Assembly: GCA_016219185.1 (NCBI GenBank)
Contig: JACRBZ010000089.1
Coordinates: 1 to 64,000, forward strand
Length of the DNA: 64,000 nt
Direction of reading: 5' to 3'
Origin: Deltaproteobacteria bacterium
GTDB taxonomy: Bacteria > Desulfobacterota > Desulfobacteria > Desulfobacterales > Desulfatirhabdiaceae
Positions 17,799 to 25,009 of the stretch are shown here, one piece after another. How positions within the stretch are numbered: the first letter of the stretch is position 1; each line of letters opens with the position of its first letter. Made by a program: the position numbers and the translations under genes. The notes under the pieces are model-generated. The model was not told the origin of the DNA and did not search any database. It worked only from the letters and a program-made list of their open reading frames with translations.

Positions 17799-20504
17799 AT
17801 GAATTCCTGGAAGGCCTATTCGCGGTTTCTGGAAGGGATGAGCATCACGACCCGCTTTGGTTCGGGAATCGCTTTGCTGCTATTGCTCTTTGTGATGATT
17901 TCCGCAACGAGTTACCTCTCGATGGAATTTGTCGGCGAAGCCCAAAAATCCATTCAGACAAGCACCGAAATTCAGAGGCTCGTGTTGGAAATGGACCGGG
18001 GAATGGAGAAAGCCCGTCGCCTTCATGGGAACTTTTTTCTTCGATATCCTGAAATCGGGCTGAAAATGGCCCACGAACAGTATGCGCAGCCGGCTGTGAG
18101 GCAAATCGCTCAGGTCATCAGCGTCAGCAATACCTTGAAGCGTCTGATCGACCAGTCAAAAGTCAGCGCCCCGCTTCGAAAAACCCAGGTGGATCTGAAT
18201 TTATTTCTCTCTTCCGCTCAACGGTTTGCCGATACATCCATTCAATCCGTTGAGCTGGTCACGGAGCTGGCTGCTCCGGAAAAAGGATTGGAGGTGCAGT
18301 TGGAGGACCATTTCACCGCCCTGCAAATCGAGACAGGTAATTTCGAGAACCTTGCAAGACTTTGCGGCGAGATGAAATCTTTTGCCCAGGATTACCGGAT
18401 CAGCCGAAAACGCTTTTTAATGCAGTCCGCTTTTAACTCGGCATTCAGACTGCGCAAGGAAATCGACAATTCCCCGGCCGTTGGTGCGGTGCAGAGCCAG
18501 AGAATCAATACGCTGATTGACCGGTGCATCGCCACTGCCCATAAAATTCTCGATGTTGATGTGACGATCAAGGCCAATTTTAACGACTTTGCCCTGCAGG
18601 CGGAGGCGGTTGACGCGGTCTCAAAAACCCTGGCCCATCTGGCAAGAGAAGAAGTCAGCCAGGCAAGGACGAGCATCTACCATGTGCGCAGACTGGTTCT
18701 GATTCTCATGGGGGGCATCACCCTGGCCGGTTTGATCGCAGCCTTGATCATTGCCAGAATGTTGAATAACCGCATCACGCAAAGGGTGGTCAATCTGACC
18801 GACTCCGCGGAAGCGTTCAGAAAAGGCAATCTGGATATTTTTGCCAGGGAAGAAGGCGGTGACGAACTAAGCCTGCTGGCTCGCACGTTCAATGTCATGG
18901 CCGCTCGCATTCGGGAGCTCATCGGCAATCTGGAGCTGAAAGTGAAGGCGCGCACCGATGAACTTTCCGAAAGCGAACGGCGGTTCCGCCAGCTTTTTGA
19001 ACACTCCAGCAGCGGTGTTGTCGTGTACGAATCCTTTGAAGACGGGAAAGACTTTGTTTTCAGGGATATCAACAAGGCCGTGGAAAATATCGAAGGCGTA
19101 AACCGTTCGGAACTTATCGGAAAAAAAGTTACGGAAGTATTCTCCGGAGTTGCCCAATTCGGTCTGCTCGATGTCTTCCGTCAGGTCTGGCAGACGGGTC
19201 AAAGCGCCCGCCATGCGGCCAATTATTATTCGGACGGACGCGTGGAAGGCTGGCGCGAAAACGCGGTTTATAAACTGCCGTCCGGAGAAATCGTTGCGGT
19301 ATATGATGACCTTACCGCGCAGAAGCAGGCGGATATTGAAAGAAAAGCCATGGAAGCCAAGTTGCAGCGGGCTCATAAGATGGAGAGCATCGGGCTTCTG
19401 GCTGGTGGCGTTGCCCATGACCTCAACAACATCCTGTCGGGCATCGTCGGCTACCCGGAACTGCTTCTCATGCAGATGCCCAAGGACAGTGAGCTGCGAA
19501 AACCCATCCAGGCAATTTATGAATCCGGACAGCGGGCCGTTTCCGTGGTTGCGGATCTGCTTACGGTCGCCAGAGGCGTTGCCTGCGCGAAAGAACCGGC
19601 CAGCCTGAATCGCCTGGTCAAGGAATACATGGTCTCTCCGGAGTACCGCAAGCTCAAAGCGCTGCACGCATACATGGACTGCATCACGAGTCTGGATCCC
19701 GATCTGAAATCTATTCATTGCTCCCCGGTTCATGTCACAAAATGCATCATGAATCTGGTGACAAATGCCATGGAGGCCATCGAGGGGCCGGGCCGCATCG
19801 TCATTTCGACTCGGAATCAGCACGTGGACGAAAAAATGGCGTTGAAAAACGGCATTAACGCCGGTGAATATGCGCTTCTGACGGTAACCGATAATGGGAA
19901 CGGAATTTCAGAAAAGGATTTAGAACATATTTTTGAACCCTTCTACACCAAGAAGGTCATGGGAATCAGCGGTACGGGCTTGGGGCTGGCGGTTGTCTGG
20001 AACAGCGTTCTGGACCATGGCGGCACGGTTCAGGTTGAAAGCACTGCCGGCGGTACGTCTTTTATTCTCTATTTTCCGGTATCTGAGACGGAAACGAGTC
20101 CGAAAGAAACAAATGCCGGAATCGAGGGCTTGAAAGGCAGCGGGGAGACAATCCTGGTCGTTGACGATGAGCCGCTGCAGCGTGATATTGCCAGCCGGAT
20201 GTTAAAGGTGCTGGGTTACGATTCCGTATGTGTCGGCTCCGGCGAACAGGCCGTGGCATATCTTCAGCAAAACAGAGTTGATATGATTCTGCTGGACATG
20301 CTGATGGATCCCGGTATCAATGGCCGCCAGACTTATGAGCGCATCCTCCGGATTCACCCGAACCAGAAGGCCATCATCGCCAGCGGGTTTTCTGAAAGCG
20401 AGGAGGTGAAAATGGCCCAGCAATCCGGCGCCAGGGGATTCATTAAAAAACCGTATTCCATCGAACAACTCGGCAGGGCTCTGAAGGAAGGAATGGGCAG
20501 GTGA
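17799..20504 (+). CDS. Membrane hybrid histidine kinase with HAMP, PAS and C-terminal receiver
   Basis: 901 residues. A first transmembrane helix at about 22-45, a periplasmic helical sensor region to about 295, a second helix (LVLILMGGITLAGLIAALII), a HAMP linker to about 380, a PAS domain about 395-510, then HisKA with the phospho-acceptor His540 in GVAHDLNN. The HATPase domain has the N box NLVTNAMEA and the G boxes DNGNGIS and GTGLGLAVV. A C-terminal receiver follows with DDEP and phospho-acceptor Asp833 in LLDMLM, and the KKP lysine. It autophosphorylates and passes phosphate to its own receiver; no output regulator is adjacent. It is 6 bp after the solute-binding lipoprotein, its likely extracytoplasmic partner. 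Confidence 0.9.
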   Translation: MNSWKAYSRFLEGMSITTRFGSGIALLLLLFVMISATSYLSMEFVGEAQKSIQTSTEIQRLVLEMDRGMEKARRLHGNFFLRYPEIGLKMAHEQYAQPAVRQIAQVISVSNTLKRLIDQSKVSAPLRKTQVDLNLFLSSAQRFADTSIQSVELVTELAAPEKGLEVQLEDHFTALQIETGNFENLARLCGEMKSFAQDYRISRKRFLMQSAFNSAFRLRKEIDNSPAVGAVQSQRINTLIDRCIATAHKILDVDVTIKANFNDFALQAEAVDAVSKTLAHLAREEVSQARTSIYHVRRLVLILMGGITLAGLIAALIIARMLNNRITQRVVNLTDSAEAFRKGNLDIFAREEGGDELSLLARTFNVMAARIRELIGNLELKVKARTDELSESERRFRQLFEHSSSGVVVYESFEDGKDFVFRDINKAVENIEGVNRSELIGKKVTEVFSGVAQFGLLDVFRQVWQTGQSARHAANYYSDGRVEGWRENAVYKLPSGEIVAVYDDLTAQKQADIERKAMEAKLQRAHKMESIGLLAGGVAHDLNNILSGIVGYPELLLMQMPKDSELRKPIQAIYESGQRAVSVVADLLTVARGVACAKEPASLNRLVKEYMVSPEYRKLKALHAYMDCITSLDPDLKSIHCSPVHVTKCIMNLVTNAMEAIEGPGRIVISTRNQHVDEKMALKNGINAGEYALLTVTDNGNGISEKDLEHIFEPFYTKKVMGISGTGLGLAVVWNSVLDHGGTVQVESTAGGTSFILYFPVSETETSPKETNAGIEGLKGSGETILVVDDEPLQRDIASRMLKVLGYDSVCVGSGEQAVAYLQQNRVDMILLDMLMDPGINGRQTYERILRIHPNQKAIIASGFSESEEVKMAQQSGARGFIKKPYSIEQLGRALKEGMGR

Positions 20505-20539
20505 GGCGCTGGCGTTTTTTTTAAAAATCCAATTCATTG

Positions 20540-21763
20540 TCATTCAGCCTGGATGGCGCGATCCAGACCGTCCGGAAGACCCGATGATGGGCTGCCCTTG
20601 ACGGCAATCCATGAAGCGGGCATTCCGGGTATCAGGATTCCCCTATCCGTTATTCCCAAAAGCCCTGCTCCGGTCTTTGTGGCGCATTGCACCGCCTCCG
20701 GGAGGGTATAGCCGGCTTCCAGAAGAAGTCTGAGCTCTTCCCCGACACTGATCCCATGATGAACCCCGAGGCTGCCGGCATCCGTTCCCAGTGCAACGGG
20801 AACGCCCAGTTCCCTGGCCAGTCGAAGCTGCTCCATCTGATGGTGTAGATTCCGCCGGGCAGTGTCGGCTTCCCGGCTTGAGGGCGCCAGATGGACTGCA
20901 AATGCCCGCATGGTGAAGGCAGTCGGCACCCAGATGGTTTGCCTGTCCCGCATTCGCGCCAGATTTTCGACTCCCATAAAAAAACCATGCTCAATGGAAT
21001 GGCACCCGGCCTCGATGGCAATTTGCACCGGCAGCCTGCCATTGGCATGAACCATAACCTTAAGCTCTCGGCGCCCGGCTTCGTAAACCACCTGAGTGAG
21101 TTCTTCCAGGGAAAACTGGGGCAGGGTTTCCTTTCCAAAGCAGAGCAGGCTGTTGACACCCGAGTTGACTATTTTGACGTGATCGGGACGGGAGTATCCC
21201 GGCAGGCAGGCTTCCCGGCAAATGGCTTCTGCCAGCGTTTCGCCGGGAGCCGGCGATCGGCCGATCAGCTTTCCGTATCGTCCGCACTGATGCCAGGCTT
21301 TTCCGGCAACCTTGACATGAATGTTCATGTGGCGGGCCTGATCCGCGCGGATGCACGTATTCTCTCTCCCATCCGATCCCAGATATTCTTGTTGATACCG
21401 CTGAACAAGTCCCTTGCTGTCTCCGCCGTCCCTTACCGCCCCGACACCGCTGGAAAGATGCCGGGCGATATGATCTGCAATGACGGTTTTCAGCTCATCA
21501 TACCCGGCTTCAAGCTGCCGTTTCCGTGCGGCAATGTCATCCGTGCCGGACATGAACAGATGGACATGGCAATCCACCAGGCTGGGAAGCAGGGTATATT
21601 CAGAGAGATCCAGAAAAGACGATGGGTTTTTAGCGGCCGTTTTCGGTGCCGGTTCGATGGATTGGATGCTATTTTGCCGGATGTGTATCCGCACATCCTT
21701 CTGAACGGGGCCGCCGCTGCCGTCAATCAACCAGCCTGCATGAATGCATGATTTATTTAACAT
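20540..21763 (-). CDS. Metal-dependent amidohydrolase (imidazolonepropionase-like)
   Basis: About 407 residues. The N-terminal beta-sandwich segment (IHAGWLIDGSGGPVQKDVRI) leads into a TIM barrel with the HxH metal motif VDCHVHLF (about residue 63). A barrel His is in HANGRLP, another in CHSIEHGFF, and an Asp is in LGTDAGSLG near the C-terminus. This set is that of the amidohydrolase superfamily branch containing imidazolonepropionase and prolidase-like enzymes, so the reaction is hydrolysis of an unidentified amide or cyclic amide. I prefer the start at 21763 (MLNKSC) over an upstream in-frame ATG at 21820, because the conserved domain begins there. It is convergent with the histidine kinase gene. 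Confidence 0.8.
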   Translation of the reverse strand: MLNKSCIHAGWLIDGSGGPVQKDVRIHIRQNSIQSIEPAPKTAAKNPSSFLDLSEYTLLPSLVDCHVHLFMSGTDDIAARKRQLEAGYDELKTVIADHIARHLSSGVGAVRDGGDSKGLVQRYQQEYLGSDGRENTCIRADQARHMNIHVKVAGKAWHQCGRYGKLIGRSPAPGETLAEAICREACLPGYSRPDHVKIVNSGVNSLLCFGKETLPQFSLEELTQVVYEAGRRELKVMVHANGRLPVQIAIEAGCHSIEHGFFMGVENLARMRDRQTIWVPTAFTMRAFAVHLAPSSREADTARRNLHHQMEQLRLARELGVPVALGTDAGSLGVHHGISVGEELRLLLEAGYTLPEAVQCATKTGAGLLGITDRGILIPGMPASWIAVKGSPSSGLPDGLDRAIQAE

Positions 21764-21813
21764 ATTTCCAGGATGTATTCGGGCGAATTCAATGAAACCG
21801 CTGTTTCTTTTTC

Positions 21814-21842
21814 TTGACACGTCCCCCTTATATCACTATATC
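21814..21842 (+). promoter_or_regulatory. Sigma-70-type promoter for minCDE
   Basis: TTGACA (21814-21819), a 17-bp spacer, then TATATC (21837-21842). The -35 matches consensus and the -10 is close (4 of 6). It lies about 130 bp upstream of minC on the same strand, in the divergent region shared with the amidohydrolase gene. Confidence 0.55.
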
Positions 21843-21971
21843 CTTAAAAATAAAATATAGAGGTGCATCAATTTCAAGACAGGTGATGCGGGCGGTAACA
21901 TCCTCTCCTGATGCTGAAAATCATGCGGATCGATTTAAGATGAGGCCTTGAGTTTGGGTAATAAGAGCTGA

Positions 21972-22664
21972 ATGGATACACAGAATCAGGATAAATCTCA
22001 AGTGCGTTTGAAAGGGGTAAAAGACGGTTTCTGGGTTACCCTGGATCCAACGTTGCCGAAAGATTTTATTGAAGAAGAACTGACGCGTCTTTTTAACCAG
22101 CTTCAGCATCTGGCTTTCAATTCGCGTGTGGTACTGGATATTGGAGAGACGGAAAATAACCAGCAAGTCGTTGAGCATCTGGCTGTTTTTTTAAAGAACA
22201 AATTCAATGTGGGATCCGTATCAGCACCTCGGCGGGAACATGACATGATGGAGGACAAGCCGCGAAAACTGGATATGTCCAGTACCTGGCATCAACACCA
22301 CACCGATGCATTGATCATTGCGGGGAGGGTGAGGTCCGGTCAAAAAATCACCGCCAAAAAGCATCTGGTTATTCTGGGTGATGTGAATCCAGGAAGTGAG
22401 ATTATTGCCGGAGGCGATATCCTGATTATGGGCAATCTCGGCGGTACTGCCCTGGCCGGCCAGCCGGATAACGAAGATGCCATTATCCTGGCCATCGGAT
22501 TCAAACCCATTCAGATCCAGATCGGGGGCGTCATTGCCGCGGGACTGCCGACTTCATCCGCGCACGCCCTTGAGTTCGCCCATGTTGAAAACGGGGGCAT
22601 TGTTGTGGAAGACTATATTAAAGCAAATCCATTCGGACGGCTCACGTGGCCGGTGGTTCGTTAA
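21972..22664 (+). CDS. minC: Septum site-determining protein MinC
   Basis: 230 residues in two domains: an N-terminal FtsZ-antagonising domain (about 8-85) and a C-terminal beta-helix domain (about 115-225). The latter carries the hallmark run of VILGDVNPGSEIIAGGDI and MGNLGGTALAG, through which MinC dimerises and binds MinD. MinC blocks Z-ring assembly away from midcell when recruited to the membrane by MinD. Length is as expected for the family. It is the first gene of a compact minC-minD-minE operon, with the minD start 11 bp after its stop. Confidence 0.95.
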   Translation: MDTQNQDKSQVRLKGVKDGFWVTLDPTLPKDFIEEELTRLFNQLQHLAFNSRVVLDIGETENNQQVVEHLAVFLKNKFNVGSVSAPRREHDMMEDKPRKLDMSSTWHQHHTDALIIAGRVRSGQKITAKKHLVILGDVNPGSEIIAGGDILIMGNLGGTALAGQPDNEDAIILAIGFKPIQIQIGGVIAAGLPTSSAHALEFAHVENGGIVVEDYIKANPFGRLTWPVVR

Positions 22665-22675
22665 AGAGGTGTTCA

Positions 22676-23476
22676 TTGGAAGGAAAAATAATCGTCATAA
22701 CGTCTGGTAAAGGCGGCGTCGGCAAAACGACCGCAACAGCCTCTATCGGTGCGGCGCTGGCTTTGGAAGGCAAGCAGGTTGCCGTGGTGGATATGGATAT
22801 CGGACTTCGGAACCTGGATGTGGTGATGGGTCTTGAAAATCGCATCGTCTTTAATGTCGTGGACGCGGTTAAAGGCAAATGCAAGATCAAACAGGCTGCT
22901 ATAAAGGATCGGCGGATTGAAAACCTGTATCTGATTCCCGCATCTCAAAGCGACAATAAAGATATCCTGACCCCGGATGCCATGGTTCGGTTCTGCAAGG
23001 AACTTCGAAAAGAATTTGATTTCGTGCTGCTGGACTGCCCGGCGGGCATCGAACGGGGCTTTGAGAACTCCGTTGCGCCTGCGGACGAAGCCGTGGTGAT
23101 CTGCACCCCGGAAATTTCTTCTGTCCGCGATGCCGACCGGGTCATCGGACTGTTGTATGCGCGATCCATTACGCCGAAACTGATCGTCAACCGTATCGTT
23201 CCTGAAATGGTTGAAAGAGGGGATATGCTCAGTCACGAGGATGTGGTGGAAGTGCTGTCTATCGAACTTCTGGGCCTGGTTGAGATGGACACTCAGGTTG
23301 TCATATCGACCAATACGGGAGTCCCCCTGGTTCTGCAGAAAGATTCAAATGCAGGCCAGGCGTTTCGGCGCATTGCCATGCGAATGAATGGGCAAAAAAA
23401 TCTTCCCATAGAAATTCCGCAAACTTCCAAATCCTTCTGGAAACGAGTCGGCCAGAAAATTGGCATCGGTAAATAA
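22676..23476 (+). CDS. minD: Septum site-determining ATPase MinD (TTG start)
   Basis: 266 residues. The deviant Walker A KGGVGKTT (about 11-18) follows the N-terminal strand KIIVITSG, with VDMDIGLRNLD (Walker A' region) and LLDCPAGIE as further MinD signatures. The C-terminus ends in a basic amphipathic helix (KSFWKRVGQKIGI) of the kind that binds membranes when MinD is ATP-bound. I place the start at TTG 22676: GAGGT lies 5 bp upstream and the protein then begins at the usual point (MEGKIIVI). An upstream in-frame ATG at 22646 would overlap minC. The enzyme recruits MinC and is stimulated by MinE. Confidence 0.95.
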   Translation: MEGKIIVITSGKGGVGKTTATASIGAALALEGKQVAVVDMDIGLRNLDVVMGLENRIVFNVVDAVKGKCKIKQAAIKDRRIENLYLIPASQSDNKDILTPDAMVRFCKELRKEFDFVLLDCPAGIERGFENSVAPADEAVVICTPEISSVRDADRVIGLLYARSITPKLIVNRIVPEMVERGDMLSHEDVVEVLSIELLGLVEMDTQVVISTNTGVPLVLQKDSNAGQAFRRIAMRMNGQKNLPIEIPQTSKSFWKRVGQKIGIGK

Positions 23477-23485
23477 GGTGATCCT

Positions 23486-23755
23486 ATGCTTCAAGGATGG
23501 TTGAAAAAGCTGATGGGCAAAGGTGACAGTAAAAATGTTGCCAAAAAGCGGCTTCAGTTTGCGCTGATATATGACAAGTTGGAAGTATCGGACGACATTC
23601 TGATTAAATTACATCAGGATATTGTGGATGTTATTTCCCGATATTTTGAAATTGACAAGGAAACCCTCAAGCTGGATATTCGAAAGTCCGAAGGCAAATC
23701 CGCCCTGATTGTCAATACGCCGATATTGTCCGCCAAACGGCCCCATCCGGCCTGA
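23486..23755 (+). CDS. minE: Cell division topological specificity factor MinE
   Basis: 89 residues, the normal MinE size. The anti-MinCD region (KNVAKKRLQFALIYDK) is followed by the topological-specificity domain with ILIKLHQDIVDVISRYFEID. MinE stimulates MinD's ATPase at the membrane, releasing MinCD and setting up pole-to-pole oscillation. It lies 9 bp after minD, completing the operon, and ends 6 bp from the convergent secreted-protein gene. Confidence 0.93.
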   Translation: MLQGWLKKLMGKGDSKNVAKKRLQFALIYDKLEVSDDILIKLHQDIVDVISRYFEIDKETLKLDIRKSEGKSALIVNTPILSAKRPHPA

Positions 23756-23761
23756 CAACCA

Positions 23762-24961
23762 TCAGCCTTTTCGGTGACGATGAATATCGGCGGGGCTGAT
23801 AAAATAGGCGACATCCTGGATGGTGTTTTTCCCCAGCAAATATTTGATGTATTCAACAGCCAGAACCGACTGCATTTGATACTGGCTGAGCTGGCTCACA
23901 TATGAACTGTCTTTTATGGTTTCAGCAATCAGCTTTCCGCCTGAACTGGCGTCTTCTCTATATTTTTGAGATAAGAGGGTGATGTAATTCTTAACTTTTT
24001 CTCTGAGCTCGTCCGCGGATAATGTTTTGATCATGGAAAATATCTCTGCCATTTTATCCGGCTCCGGAAGTGACGGATATTCCAGAATCCCTTTTACCGT
24101 GTCCGTATACCGCTGAAGCCCGCGATAGATATGCTGGTTCTGCACCATGTTCATATCCGCCCATCCCGCGCGAAGCCATTTGAAAATTCCGCAATGCACC
24201 TGGGGAGCTGCGCCGCCTTGCTCAATGAAAATGGATATGGTGTAGGAATCATACATATAGGAATTCACCCATCCCAGCCCTGGTTTGTTCAACCCGTTCT
24301 GACCCGAATAGAAATAATCCCAGTTGTCATCTTTTCCTAAAACCACGCCTTTCTTGCCGACATCCGAAACATTTTTCTGCTTGGATATGGAAATCAGGGC
24401 AGGGTGGCCTTGATATTTCAATAGAACCAGGGTGCGGTTCAGGTCATATCCATAATAAGCGCCGGTATTCAAATCAGGGGTGATTTCTTCATGCTCGACT
24501 CCGGAAACCATGATCGGGTGATCCAACTGCGACAGCATTGAAGATAAATCGGGAGGGAGTTGTTTTTTTCCGTTAACCTCAGTCCAATAAGCCAGACGGA
24601 TCGAGGAAGGCGAGAGAATGAACGGCGGGATACTGGGATTGAAACCGATATCCAGAACATGCTTGAGATCTTTATGAATATCAAATTCGTGATAAGCGGA
24701 GGCGATGTTTGATCGATTCCCGGGAAAATACAGGGTCTTTTTGTTTTTTGACGATAGTACGAATTCAATGGCTTCTTCAATCACCCCGGAATCAAAGTTC
24801 CGGGAATGCGCGGGTTCCGTCAGGGACAGCAGGTAATTCAATCCGGGATTAACCTGTTCGGGGATTTGAATATCCTCTGTAAACCCGTCCGTGACCATTG
24901 TAATTGAAGCAACCACTGTGAAGCATAGAAGAAACATATATCGAATCAATGGAGTAGCCAT
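23762..24961 (-). CDS. Secreted protein of unknown function
   Basis: 399 residues with an N-terminal signal peptide (MATPLIRYMFLLCFTVVASI, cleavage probably near residues 26-30), so likely periplasmic. No recognised domain. The body mixes alpha and beta propensities; the C-terminal half is helical and ends with a charged HRHRKG tail. A Cys in HCGIFKWLRAGWADM stands out but no catalytic motif is evident. It starts 48 bp downstream of the GcvT-GlyA gene on the same strand, so it may be read through from it, though no functional link is apparent. Confidence 0.7.
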   Translation of the reverse strand: MATPLIRYMFLLCFTVVASITMVTDGFTEDIQIPEQVNPGLNYLLSLTEPAHSRNFDSGVIEEAIEFVLSSKNKKTLYFPGNRSNIASAYHEFDIHKDLKHVLDIGFNPSIPPFILSPSSIRLAYWTEVNGKKQLPPDLSSMLSQLDHPIMVSGVEHEEITPDLNTGAYYGYDLNRTLVLLKYQGHPALISISKQKNVSDVGKKGVVLGKDDNWDYFYSGQNGLNKPGLGWVNSYMYDSYTISIFIEQGGAAPQVHCGIFKWLRAGWADMNMVQNQHIYRGLQRYTDTVKGILEYPSLPEPDKMAEIFSMIKTLSADELREKVKNYITLLSQKYREDASSGGKLIAETIKDSSYVSQLSQYQMQSVLAVEYIKYLLGKNTIQDVAYFISPADIHRHRKG

Positions 24962-25009
24962 GATGGAGTCCTGTATTTTTGTGCTTGTCTTGAAAAAGAA
25001 TTCAGAAAA

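Noticed and set aside
18867..19823. 318-codon frame antisense to the histidine kinase
   Set aside because: Complement of a conserved kinase coding region in moderately GC-rich DNA, no start signals; a shadow frame.
20891..21751. 286-codon frame antisense to the amidohydrolase
   Set aside because: Shadow of a well-conserved metal-dependent hydrolase gene; no independent evidence.
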